In this document: in pieces, positions 1 to 7,913 of the stretch | How positions within the stretch are numbered: position 1 is the first letter of the stretch | Layout of the letters: each line of letters begins with the position of its first letter | From: Thermoplasmata archaeon | GTDB lineage: Archaea > Thermoplasmatota > E2 > JACPAO01 > JAHFTW01 | Length of the DNA stretch: 62,203 nucleotides | NCBI GenBank assembly: GCA_023269235.1 | Contig: JAHFTW010000010.1 | Location: 387-62,589, forward strand | Direction of reading: 5' to 3' | Notes under the pieces: generated by a model | What the model was told of the DNA's origin: nothing | The model's database searches: none | What the model saw: only the letters and a program-made list of their open reading frames with translations | Program-made: the position numbers and the translations under genes

Positions 1-864
1 CCGCAGGATCAAGCCCCGGGCCTTCTTCGGCCTGGCCACGGCGACTGGCCGGCCTACGCCGCGACGGACGGCTGGGCGGACCTGAGCGGTGGCGGACACG
101 GCTCCGGCCGCCTGAGCGCGGTCCTCGTCGCCGCCGGGGCCCTCGTCCGGCCCTTGCTCGCTTCGCACGGCATCACCGCCGCAGCCCACCTCGCCGCCGT
201 CGGCGAGGTCATGGCGCCTGCCTTCCAAGGAGCGGCGGCCGGGATGGAGCGGGCCAGTCTCGCCTCCCCTCTCCGCACGGCAAGCGCCGAGGCCGAAGCA
301 GCAATGACGGCCCGCGTCGAGGCGGCGCGACGCGACCGCGATTCCGTTGGCGGCCTCGTCGCGTTCCAGGCCGATGGCGTCCCGCCCGGCCTGGGGTCCC
401 CGTTCTTCGCGTCGCTCGAGTCGAGCCTTGCGGCCTTGCTCTTCAGCGTCCCCGCCGTCGTCGGCGTCGAGTTCGGGGATGGGTTCGCGGCGGCCGCCTC
501 GACGGGGTCCCGCAGCAACGACGCGTACGGGCTCGTGGACGGCCAACCGACCCCGCTCAGCAACCACGCCGGCGGCCTGCTGGGCGGCCGCAGCACCGGG
601 GCGCCCCTCCTCGGCCGGGTGGCCCTGAAGCCGACCAGCAGCATCGCCCGCCCGCAGAAGACCGTGGACGTTCTCGCCCGCGCGGAGGCGACCCTCGAAG
701 CAAAAGGCCGCAACGACCCCTGCGTCGCCCTCCGTGCCGCCCCCGTCGTGGCCGCCTGCCTCCGGCTCGTCCTCGCCGACCATCTCCTTCTGGCCCGCTC
801 GACCGGGATCCTGCCGGCCAAGCCCTGGCCGCGGCCTCCGGCGACGCTCCCCAAGGCCCCCTAG
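1..864 (+). CDS. aroC: Chorismate synthase, 5'-truncated by the window edge
   Basis: Chorismate synthase converts 5-enolpyruvylshikimate-3-phosphate to chorismate, the last common step to aromatic amino acids. The frame is open from base 1 to a TAG at 862-864, so about 287 codons of the C-terminal part are present and the start lies outside. Family blocks are clear: RPGHGDWPAY near the left edge, then SVGGLVAFQADGVPPGLG, SIPAV-like SVPAVVGVEFG, NHAGGLLGGRSTG and ALKPTSSIA, which form the FMN and substrate site. The last 30 or so residues are Pro/Ala/Lys-rich and poorly conserved. The neighbouring hisI also belongs to amino-acid biosynthesis, but the 57-base gap does not prove one transcript. 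Confidence 0.93.
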   Translation, partial: PQDQAPGLLRPGHGDWPAYAATDGWADLSGGGHGSGRLSAVLVAAGALVRPLLASHGITAAAHLAAVGEVMAPAFQGAAAGMERASLASPLRTASAEAEAAMTARVEAARRDRDSVGGLVAFQADGVPPGLGSPFFASLESSLAALLFSVPAVVGVEFGDGFAAAASTGSRSNDAYGLVDGQPTPLSNHAGGLLGGRSTGAPLLGRVALKPTSSIARPQKTVDVLARAEATLEAKGRNDPCVALRAAPVVAACLRLVLADHLLLARSTGILPAKPWPRPPATLPKAP

Positions 865-921
865 GGCGTCGGGTCGGCGAGTCGAAGCCTTTTCTTCGGA
901 TGATGGGTGGGAGCGCCCGGC

Positions 922-2058
922 ATGAGCAAGGCGCGCAAGGTCAAAGTGGCCTCGAAAGCGTCGAAGCCCGCCCGCCCGAGCCCCAAGCGCCCGGCCATCC
1001 ACAAGGTCACCAAGAAGAAGGCCCCGGCCCGTCCGGAGCCGCGCCACGAGGCCGCCTCGCCTCCGCCCAAAGTCGCGCCGTCGCCGCCCGGTGGAGGGCG
1101 CCCCGGCATCGCGCGCCTCGCCGCCATGGCCGCAGCAGCCGCCGACGCGGACGAACCCGAGGTCCAGGTCCGCTCCAAGCCAACGGCCCCCGCGCCCAAG
1201 GGCGGCGTGCAGTGGGAAGACTACGAGGACGACGAGGATGAGGCCACCGCGCCGAAAACGCCGGCCGCGCCCTCTGCGCCTTTGCATCCCACGCCCGCGC
1301 CGGCCAAGACGCGCCAAGAGGTCGAGGACGGCGTCCAGCTCGTCGCCCGCACCGCGAGCAAGTTCAGCCTCGCCGACATCGAGGCGCTGCGCTCCGCCAT
1401 CAAGGTCAAGGGCGCCGTCAACGTCGTGGACGGCGTCAACCTCGACGAGCTCAAGTTCGACGCCGAGGGGCTCATCCCCGTCATCGCGCAGGACCGCCGC
1501 ACCGGCGCCGTCCTCACTCTCGGCTGGGGCAACAAGGAGACCCTCGGCGACACCCTGCGCAGCAAGCAGGTGAGCTACTTCGACCGCACGCGCCAGAAGG
1601 CCGTCGTCCACGGCGAGGGCACCAACCACCACCAGCGCTTCGTCAAGCTCCAGGCGGACTGCGACAAGGACTCCGTCCTCCTCACCGTCGAGCAGGAGGG
1701 GCCGGCCTGCCACCTCGACACCGGCACCTGCTTCGGCGACTCCCGCGCGCTCCCGCTTGCCGGCTACCTCGGCGAGCTGGACGCCACCCTCGCGGCCCGC
1801 GGCAAGGCCAAGGAAGGCCACGACGGCAAGCTCCTGGGCGAGCCCATCGAGGCGCTGCGGGCCTTCGTCGGGTCCGCCAACACCATCAGCAAGGCGCTCC
1901 AGGGCAAGGACGCGGCCGGCATCGAGACCGCCGCCGCCGACCTTCTGCGCACGCTCCTGGTCGCCTGCCGCGCGCGCGGAATCGGACTGGAGAAGATCGT
2001 GACGGACCTGTACGCCCGCGCGGCGGCGGAGCAGCTCAAGGGCCAGAAGTCCGGCTAA
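922..2058 (+). CDS. hisI: Phosphoribosyl-AMP cyclohydrolase with degenerate HisE-like tail
   Basis: HisI opens the adenine ring of phosphoribosyl-AMP in histidine biosynthesis. The core at roughly residues 165-265 carries VIAQDRRTGAVLTLGWGN, the metal-binding DCDKD motif and the cysteine segment ACHLDTGTCF. A C-terminal region (about 285-370) looks like the HisE phosphoribosyl-ATP pyrophosphatase helix pair and keeps AADLLRTLLVACRARGI, but the acidic EE..E motif that binds magnesium in HisE is replaced (VGSANTISKAL), so this half is probably not catalytic. The first 130 or so residues are a low-complexity Ala/Pro/Lys tail that is not part of the family. I chose the ATG at 922; a GTG at 907 is in frame. 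The gene overlaps the convergent next gene by 4 bases. Confidence 0.88.
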   Translation: MSKARKVKVASKASKPARPSPKRPAIHKVTKKKAPARPEPRHEAASPPPKVAPSPPGGGRPGIARLAAMAAAAADADEPEVQVRSKPTAPAPKGGVQWEDYEDDEDEATAPKTPAAPSAPLHPTPAPAKTRQEVEDGVQLVARTASKFSLADIEALRSAIKVKGAVNVVDGVNLDELKFDAEGLIPVIAQDRRTGAVLTLGWGNKETLGDTLRSKQVSYFDRTRQKAVVHGEGTNHHQRFVKLQADCDKDSVLLTVEQEGPACHLDTGTCFGDSRALPLAGYLGELDATLAARGKAKEGHDGKLLGEPIEALRAFVGSANTISKALQGKDAAGIETAAADLLRTLLVACRARGIGLEKIVTDLYARAAAEQLKGQKSG

Positions 2059-2465
2059 GGCTTCGGGCCGGCGCCCGGCTCGTCCTCTGCCTTGGTGGCC
2101 TCGAGGATCTGCTTGCCCACGACGAGGCCGAGCATGCCGAAGCCGATGGAGAGCAGGAAGCTGGCGATGGCCATGGCGCCGAGGTATCCCGCCGTCGGCG
2201 TCAGGAAGACGTTGCACGAAGGGATTGTGCCCTGGTCCGTCGCGTTCGCGCCGACGTGCGGGACCGTCGCGCAGCCGATGGCGCTGCTGAAGGAGCCCAC
2301 GACGAGCCAGACGCCAAGCAGGACGAGGCTGCTGAAGAACAGCTTGTTCATCCAGATGGCGCCGGTGCGCGCGGCCCGGTAGGCGAGCCCCTCGCGGACG
2401 ACGAACTTCTCGTCCTGCAGGATAGCCGGCTTGTCCCCGGCGGGCGGCGCCACGTCCTGGCTCAT
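2055..2465 (-). CDS. Small membrane protein of unknown function
   Basis: A 136-residue protein with two clear hydrophobic segments, one around residues 40-65 (LFFSSLVLLGVWLVVGSF) and one around 95-120 (AMAIASFLLSIGFGMLGLVVG). The loop between them has two cysteines. The N-terminus (MSQDVAPPAGDKPAI) is polar and probably cytosolic. I placed the start at the ATG at 2465 because the upstream in-frame extension is Arg/Pro-rich and looks untranslated. I do not recognise a family. It is divergent from the lipase-like gene, with 86 bases between the starts. Confidence 0.65.
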   Translation of the reverse strand: MSQDVAPPAGDKPAILQDEKFVVREGLAYRAARTGAIWMNKLFFSSLVLLGVWLVVGSFSSAIGCATVPHVGANATDQGTIPSCNVFLTPTAGYLGAMAIASFLLSIGFGMLGLVVGKQILEATKAEDEPGAGPKP

Positions 2466-2551
2466 CGCGCGGCCGACCTTGTGGGGCGGTTTAGCCCTGA
2501 TGGGTTGCCGGGGCCGGCGCGGTCCGGCTGGTTCAAGCCAGGCAGGACGCA

Positions 2552-3175
2552 ATGGGGGTCGTGAAGCGGCCGCCGGTCCTCCTGGTCCACGGCATCCTCG
2601 GCCAGCGCCACCTCTACTGGAACCTCTTCGCGAGCCGCCTCAAGGGCGACGGGTTCCGTGTCCATGAGGTGCAGCTTCCCTACTCGATGCTTGGCGACAT
2701 CCGCATTGCCGCCGGCCGCCTCAAGGAGAAGGTCGAGGCGACCTGCAAGGGCGACAAGGCGGAGCAGGTGGACATCGTGTGCCACAGCGCCGGCGGGCTC
2801 GTCGCGCGCTACTACATCAAGTTCCTCGAGGGCCACAAGCGCATCCACCACCTCATTCTGCTCGGGACGCCGCACAAGGGGACTTACTTCAGTTTCGTCC
2901 TGCCCTTGCTGCGCGTCGCCGGTCAGGCCAAGCCGGGCAGCAACCTCATTCGCGAGATCGACGAGGCGGACGCCCCCGACGTCCCGACGACGAACTTCTG
3001 GAGCCCCGTGGACGGCATCGTCATCCCGCCCGAGAACGCCAAGCTCGCCGGACCCAAGGTGCGCAACGTGCAAGTGGACTGGATGCACCACTGGGGGTTC
3101 CTGGTGAGCGGCTCCGTGTACAAGCGCGTCCACGACGCCCTCGTCGGCGAACTCCCCGCGGTCCCATCGGCCTAG
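2552..3175 (+). CDS. Lipase-like alpha/beta hydrolase
   Basis: A 207-residue alpha/beta hydrolase, probably an esterase or lipase. The oxyanion segment VLLVHGILG is near residue 10. The nucleophile elbow is CHSAGGLVARYY with Ser at about residue 79. A likely acid is the Asp of SPVDGIVIPPENA, and the likely catalytic His lies in DWMHHWGFL near the C-terminus. The order and spacing resemble small secreted bacterial lipases of the LipA/class 2 type, but there is no signal peptide, so it likely acts in the cytosol. The substrate is unknown. It ends 4 bases inside the convergent acyltransferase gene. Confidence 0.85.
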   Translation: MGVVKRPPVLLVHGILGQRHLYWNLFASRLKGDGFRVHEVQLPYSMLGDIRIAAGRLKEKVEATCKGDKAEQVDIVCHSAGGLVARYYIKFLEGHKRIHHLILLGTPHKGTYFSFVLPLLRVAGQAKPGSNLIREIDEADAPDVPTTNFWSPVDGIVIPPENAKLAGPKVRNVQVDWMHHWGFLVSGSVYKRVHDALVGELPAVPSA

Positions 3176-3999
3176 AAGTAAGGGTTCCCGCGCTCCTTCT
3201 GCAGCGCGCGTAGCGCGACCTGGACGCGGGCCTGGACATCCTTGGCGATGGCATGGACGCGCTTCGCGTCGTCCGCGTCCTCGGGGTCGAACCCCGAGAA
3301 GTCGAGCGGCGGCAGGAAACGGATGCGCCACTTCACCGGCTTCGGCAGCAGGTTCGTCGGGATGATGAGCGGCATCTTGAGCAGCTGCTCGTACCCGGTG
3401 ATGGTCTTGTCCACAGGGTTGGACTCCTCGCCGCCGAGGATGGCGACGGGCACGACCGGGACTCCGGTCTGGATGGCCACGCGCACGAAGCCGCGCGCGA
3501 ACTCCAGAACCTCGTAGTTGCTGGCTGGCCGGAACGCGCCGTGCTCTCCCTCGGGGAACACCATGACGAGGTGGCCGCCCTTGGCCTGCTTCGCCATGGA
3601 CTCCTTGCTGACCTTGGAGAGGCCGGCCTTGGCCGCGAACTGCGCCGTCGCAGGCGTCAGGAACCACGCCTCGTGGACCATGCCGCGTGGCGTGCGGTGC
3701 AGCTCGTCCTGGATGACGAGGGCCGTGAGCGCGTAGTCGAGGCCGAGCCAGCCGGTGTGGTTGGCGGCCAGGATGGCGGGGCCTTCCTTGGGGATGTGCT
3801 GGAGCCCATCCACCTTAAGCCGCGTGTAGCCGCGCAAGGCGCGCAAGTAGGGGAGGAACTTGGCGATGAACTCTGGGTCCAGCTCGTCCTTCTTCGCCGC
3901 CTTCTTGGCCGGGGCCTTGGGTTTTGGCTTGGCAGCCGTCTTCGCCGGCTTGCGGGCAGGAACTTTCGCCGCACTCTTCTTCGGGGCGGCGGCGGGCAC
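3172..3999 (-). CDS. PlsC-type lysophospholipid acyltransferase family protein
   Basis: The protein has the acyltransferase motif NHTGWLGLD (NHx4D) and the phosphate-binding FPEGEHGAF of 1-acylglycerol-3-phosphate acyltransferases, followed by GVPVVPVAILGG. In bacteria such enzymes add fatty acyl chains to glycerolipids. Their role in archaea, which have isoprenoid ether lipids, is unclear. The N-terminus before the domain is an Ala/Lys/Pro tail of about 40 residues resembling histone H1. I use the GTG at 3999, 38 bases past the argF stop. A GTG at 4092 is also in frame but would overlap argF by 55 bases. It is the last gene of the argG-H-F transcription unit by position. Confidence 0.8.
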   Translation of the reverse strand: MPAAAPKKSAAKVPARKPAKTAAKPKPKAPAKKAAKKDELDPEFIAKFLPYLRALRGYTRLKVDGLQHIPKEGPAILAANHTGWLGLDYALTALVIQDELHRTPRGMVHEAWFLTPATAQFAAKAGLSKVSKESMAKQAKGGHLVMVFPEGEHGAFRPASNYEVLEFARGFVRVAIQTGVPVVPVAILGGEESNPVDKTITGYEQLLKMPLIIPTNLLPKPVKWRIRFLPPLDFSGFDPEDADDAKRVHAIAKDVQARVQVALRALQKERGNPYF

Positions 4000-4037
4000 G
4001 AGGGCGCGAGGACGGCGCGGCTTCTTGAAGGCGCCCT

Positions 4038-5027
4038 CTACCAGGCCGTGGGGCTCTTGAGAAGCCGCGAGAGCAGGGCCATCTGGGCCCACATGCGGTT
4101 CTCGGCCTCGTCGTAGATGACGCTCCGGCTGCCGTGGGCCAGCTCGTAGGTGGCCTCCTCGCCCCAGTGGCCGGGCAGGCAGTGAAGGAAGATGGCGTTC
4201 GGCGCGTGCGCCGCAAGCATTTCCTCGCTCAGGGTGTAGCCGGTGAACGCCTTCTGGCGTTGCACGGTCTCGGCCTCGTCACCCATGCTGATCCAGGTGT
4301 CGGTGGCGACGGCGTCGGCGCCGGCGATGGCCTCCTCCGGCTTGCGCACGACCTTGACCTTCGTGCCGTAGCGTTCTGCGAGCGCCTTGGCCTGCTCCAG
4401 GATGGCGGGGTCGGGGTCGTAGCCCTTGGGGCAGGCCACGCGGATGTCCATGCCGACCATGGGGGCGCCGAGCAGGTAGGAGTGGGCCATGTTGTTGCCG
4501 TCGCCGACGTAGGCGAAGGTCTTGCCCTTCAGGTCGCCCAGGTGCTCGCGCAGAGTAAGCCAATCGGCGAGGATTTGGCAGGGGTGCTCCAGGTCGGTGA
4601 GCGCGTTCACGACCGGAACGGTCGCGTAGCGGGCGAGCGCCTCCAGGTTCTCGTGCCGGTTGGCGCGGTAGACCAGAGCGTGGCCGTAGCGGCTCAGGAC
4701 CTGGGCGGTGTCCTCGATGGATTCGCCGCGCGACAGCTGGCTCGTCTGGGAGTCCAGGTTGATGGCGATGCCGCCAAGACGCTGGACGCCGACCTCGAAC
4801 GAGACGCGCGTGCGCGTCGAGTTCTTCTCGTAGATCATGAGGACCGCCTTGCCGGAGAGGCTCTGCGGCAGGGCGCCGGCCTTGTTCTGGGCCTTGAGGA
4901 GCTGGGCCTCGGCCAGGAGCTGATCGAGGTACGGCTCCATGTCGCGCATCCCGAGCACGCTACGGGCGCCGGGGGCGTCCGCCGACTTCGGGGTCGTTTT
5001 GCGGGCGGTCGTGGTCTTGCTGCTCAT
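4038..5027 (-). CDS. argF: Ornithine carbamoyltransferase
   Basis: This enzyme joins ornithine and carbamoyl phosphate to give citrulline. The 329 residues show the carbamoyl-phosphate loop STRTR, the HPCQ motif (DLEHPCQILADW) and the ornithine-side HCLPGHWGEE. The length fits the family once a 20-residue basic tail (KTTTARKTTPKSADAPGARS) is set aside. The ATG at 5027 overlaps the argH stop by 4 bases, so translation is probably coupled. It is the third gene of the argG-argH-argF operon. Confidence 0.95.
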   Translation of the reverse strand: MSSKTTTARKTTPKSADAPGARSVLGMRDMEPYLDQLLAEAQLLKAQNKAGALPQSLSGKAVLMIYEKNSTRTRVSFEVGVQRLGGIAINLDSQTSQLSRGESIEDTAQVLSRYGHALVYRANRHENLEALARYATVPVVNALTDLEHPCQILADWLTLREHLGDLKGKTFAYVGDGNNMAHSYLLGAPMVGMDIRVACPKGYDPDPAILEQAKALAERYGTKVKVVRKPEEAIAGADAVATDTWISMGDEAETVQRQKAFTGYTLSEEMLAAHAPNAIFLHCLPGHWGEEATYELAHGSRSVIYDEAENRMWAQMALLSRLLKSPTAW

Positions 5028-6580
5028 GCGTTCACCAGGGTCTCGAGGGGCTTGGAGAGAAGGAGGAAGGGCTGTTCGGCCGCCTTCTGCGCGGTGACGA
5101 GGAACGCGGAGAGGATTTTCTGGCGGCTGGCGAAGGTGGCGAGCGCCTCGACGACGCGCTCGGGCGCGGGGCCGCCGAGCGTCGCGCGGCGCGACGGGTC
5201 GGGCTGCAGCGCGCCGAGGGCGGCCTCAAGCTGGTTGGCGGGAAGCTTCTGGGACTCCAGCGCGGCCTGGAACGATTTGCCGGCCTCGACCTCGGCGAAG
5301 GCGGAGGCGACGATGCCATACGCGGTGCGGAAAGGCAGGCCGGCCTGGACGAGCGCCTCGGCGACGTCGGTGGCGACGATGCCGGGCTTGCTCCAGTCGG
5401 CGGCGGTGGCCTTCGGGTTGTACGCCATGCCCTCGACGAGCGGGGCCAGCAGCTCCACGGTCGAGCAGGCATCACCGAGGGCGGACGCGAGGTAGGGCTT
5501 CGTGAGCTGGAAGTCGCGCATGTAGCCGAGCCCGAGGCCGCCCAGGATGCCCTGGACGGAGGCGAGCGGGCCCACCAAGGCTTTGCCGCGGCCGCGGGCG
5601 AGCTCGAGGGCATCGGGGTTCCGCTTCTGCGGCATCAGGCTGGAGCCCGTCGTGTAGCCGGCCGGCAGCTTGAGGGCGCCCGAGCCGAAAGCGTCGATCA
5701 GGTCCTGCGCGAGGCTCGCGACGACGGTGCCGACGTGGCTGGCAAGGAGGCAGGCCTCGAGAACGACGTCGCGGGTGCCGGTGGCCAGCAGGGCGCTGCG
5801 CGGGGCGCGCAGGCCCATCATGCTTGCCGTGTAGGCCGGCTGGAGCGGCAACGTGGAGCCGGCGACGGCGCCGGATCCGAGCGGGGACTCGCCGATGCGC
5901 TCGAACGTCTCCAAAGCCTTCGCAGCGAGTTCCTGGATGCGCTGGGCGTGAGCCGCGAGCAGCCAGCCGAAGGTGGCCGGCTGCGCGGCCTGGCCGTGCG
6001 TGCGCGCGACCCAGGGCGACTGGGTGTGCGCCTTCGCCTGCGCCGCGAGGGCGCCGGCGAGGAGGTGCAGGCCTTGCGCGAGGCGGGCCGTGTTCTGGCG
6101 CGCGAACAGAACGATGCAGGTGGCGACCTGGTCGTTGCGGCTACGTCCCGAGTGGAGCTTGCGGCCCACGTCGCCGAGCTCGGCCGTGAGGCGGCTCTCG
6201 ATGTTCATGTGGACGTCCTCGAGGTCCACCTGGAGCTCGAACGTGCCAGACTCGTGGGCCTTGAGGATAGCGCGTAGCCCGGTCAGAAGCTGCTTGGCCT
6301 CGGGCTTGGTCAGGAGGCCGGCCTTGACAAGGCCGAGGACGTGCGCGGAGCTGCCCGCAAGGTCGTGGACAACGAACGGCTTGTCCTCCTCGACGGTCTG
6401 CGAGTACGCAAGGAGGTCAGGGTGGAGGCCGCCGCCGGTGCGGGCCTGCCAGACGGGCGCCGCTTTCGGACGAACCACGGAATGCACGGATTTCTCGGAA
6501 CGCTGTTCCGTGCGTTCCGTGGACTCCGTGGTTCGGCGGGTGGTCCGATCGGCTTTTGCGCCACCTTGGACGGGGCTCAT
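5024..6580 (-). CDS. argH: Argininosuccinate lyase with repeat-derived N-terminal insertion
   Basis: Splits argininosuccinate into arginine and fumarate. Family motifs are HSGRSRND, ARTHGQAAQP and the signature loop GSSLMPQKRNPD with its catalytic serine. At 518 residues it is about 50-60 longer than usual. The excess is at the N-terminus: residues of about 15-36 (Thr/Glu/Ser/Val-rich, such as TESTERTEQRSEKSVHSVV) are encoded by an inverted and tandem repeat at 6472-6534. The conserved domain starts after this at about VWQARTGGG. The ATG at 6580 overlaps the argG stop as ATGA, which supports this start and means the repeat is translated. Confidence 0.94.
   Translation of the reverse strand: MSPVQGGAKADRTTRRTTESTERTEQRSEKSVHSVVRPKAAPVWQARTGGGLHPDLLAYSQTVEEDKPFVVHDLAGSSAHVLGLVKAGLLTKPEAKQLLTGLRAILKAHESGTFELQVDLEDVHMNIESRLTAELGDVGRKLHSGRSRNDQVATCIVLFARQNTARLAQGLHLLAGALAAQAKAHTQSPWVARTHGQAAQPATFGWLLAAHAQRIQELAAKALETFERIGESPLGSGAVAGSTLPLQPAYTASMMGLRAPRSALLATGTRDVVLEACLLASHVGTVVASLAQDLIDAFGSGALKLPAGYTTGSSLMPQKRNPDALELARGRGKALVGPLASVQGILGGLGLGYMRDFQLTKPYLASALGDACSTVELLAPLVEGMAYNPKATAADWSKPGIVATDVAEALVQAGLPFRTAYGIVASAFAEVEAGKSFQAALESQKLPANQLEAALGALQPDPSRRATLGGPAPERVVEALATFASRQKILSAFLVTAQKAAEQPFLLLSKPLETLVNA
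6472..6534. repeat. Inverted/tandem GGTTC-CCGTG repeat inside argH
   Basis: On the + strand CCACGGAATGCACGGA (6475-6490) pairs with TCCGTGCGTTCCGTGG (6507-6522) with one mismatch. The right side also holds three tandem near-copies of a 9-mer (TTCCGTGCG, TTCCGTGGA, CTCCGTGGT). Such CCGTGG-type repeats are known as dispersed elements in many environmental bacterial genomes (from memory). Here the element sits in frame in the argH N-terminus and adds about 22 residues. Confidence 0.75.
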
Positions 6581-7815
6581 TTCGCCTTGGCCTTCACGGT
6601 GACGAGGGGCTTCTTGGCCGCCTTGCCGCGCACCGCGTTGGCGGTCTCCGTCGGCAAGCTCCAGATCTGGATGAAGCCCTCCGAGGCGCCGTGGTTGAAC
6701 GAGTCGCGCACCGAGTAGGTGGCGAGATTGTCCTTGAACAGGCTCAGGGGGCTGGTGCGGCCGAGCAGGCTGACGTTGCCCTTGTAGAGCTGGACGGTGA
6801 CCGTGCCGGTGACGTGCTGCTGCATCGCGTCGATGCCGGCGCGGATGGCGGTCATGACGGGCGCGTACCAGAGGCCGTCGTAGACGTTCTCGCTGAACTT
6901 CTGCTCGAGGAAGGGCTTGAGCTTCATCTCCTCCTTCGTCAGCGTGAGCGCCTCAAGGGCCTTCTTGGCGAACAGGACGGTCACCGCGGCAGGTGCCTCG
7001 TAGATCTCGCGGCTCTTGATGCCGACGAGACGGTTCTCGACGTGGTCGATGCGGCCGACACCGTTGGCGCCGGCAATCTTGCCGACGTAGGCGACGAGGT
7101 CCCACAGCGCCATCTTCTTTCCGTCCACGGCGACCGGGAGGCCAGCCTCAAACGTGATGGACATGGAGCTGGGCTTGTCAGGAGCCTTCTGCGGGCTCGT
7201 GGTCCACAAGTAGGCGTCCTCGTGGACGGCGTGGGCGGGGTCCTCGGTGTCGCCGCCCTCGATGCTGCGGCCCCACAGGTTCTCGTCCGTGGAGTAGGTG
7301 CTGCGCTTGAGCTGGGGAATTTGCAATTTGTTCTTCTTGGCGTACTCGACCACGGCGTCGCGCGTCATCGGGTGGGAGCGCTGTGGGGCGAGGCATTCCA
7401 GGCCGGGGAGGAGCGCCTTGACGCCGGCCTCGATGCGGACCTGGTCGTTGCCCTTGCCGGTGCAGCCGTGCGCGACAGCGTCGCCGCCGACCTTCTGGAC
7501 GGCCTCGACGAGCTTCTTCGCGATGAGCGGGCGGCCGATGGCGGTGGCGAGCGGGTACACGCCCTCGTAGATGGCGTTGGCGCGGATGCTGGGCGCGAGG
7601 AAGTCGTTGGCGAACTCCTCCTTCGCGGGCAGGACGACGAAGTTGGTGGCGCCGTTGGCAAGGGCGCGCTTGCCCGCGTCGTCGATGCTCTCCTTGCCCT
7701 GGCCCAGGTCGAGGAGGGCCGCGGTGACCTTGGCGCCGTGGTTCTGCTTGAGCCAGTGGACCATGACGGAGGTGTCGAGACCGCCGGAGTAGGCAAGGAC
7801 GATGTGCTTTGGCAC
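6577..7815 (-). CDS. argG: Argininosuccinate synthase
   Basis: Condenses citrulline and aspartate with ATP to argininosuccinate. The N-terminus VLAYSGGLDTSV is the ATP-pyrophosphatase P-loop, and GCTGKGNDQVR and STDENLWGRS are family blocks. Length is 412 residues. The start is the GTG at 7815, so that the protein begins two residues before HIVLAYSGG. A TATA-like CCTTATCT is centred about 28 bases upstream, which fits a leaderless message. An in-frame upstream extension to 7881 has no support. It is the first gene of argG-H-F and ends with ATGA overlap on argH. Confidence 0.95.
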   Translation of the reverse strand: MPKHIVLAYSGGLDTSVMVHWLKQNHGAKVTAALLDLGQGKESIDDAGKRALANGATNFVVLPAKEEFANDFLAPSIRANAIYEGVYPLATAIGRPLIAKKLVEAVQKVGGDAVAHGCTGKGNDQVRIEAGVKALLPGLECLAPQRSHPMTRDAVVEYAKKNKLQIPQLKRSTYSTDENLWGRSIEGGDTEDPAHAVHEDAYLWTTSPQKAPDKPSSMSITFEAGLPVAVDGKKMALWDLVAYVGKIAGANGVGRIDHVENRLVGIKSREIYEAPAAVTVLFAKKALEALTLTKEEMKLKPFLEQKFSENVYDGLWYAPVMTAIRAGIDAMQQHVTGTVTVQLYKGNVSLLGRTSPLSLFKDNLATYSVRDSFNHGASEGFIQIWSLPTETANAVRGKAAKKPLVTVKAKAK

Positions 7816-7838
7816 GGGGGGAATCCATCTGGACGCCA

Positions 7839-7846
7839 AGATAAGG
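7839..7846 (-). promoter_or_regulatory. TATA-like box for argG
   Basis: The minus strand reads CCTTATCT, centred 28 bases before the argG GTG. The same octamer is found at the same distance before the gene starting at 42552, which supports it as a genuine core promoter for leaderless transcripts. Confidence 0.6.
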
Positions 7847-7913
7847 CGCGCGGCGAAACCTCGCCACCGCTGGGCACGCATGACCCAAATAGGACATCTC
7901 CTCTGGACCTCCC

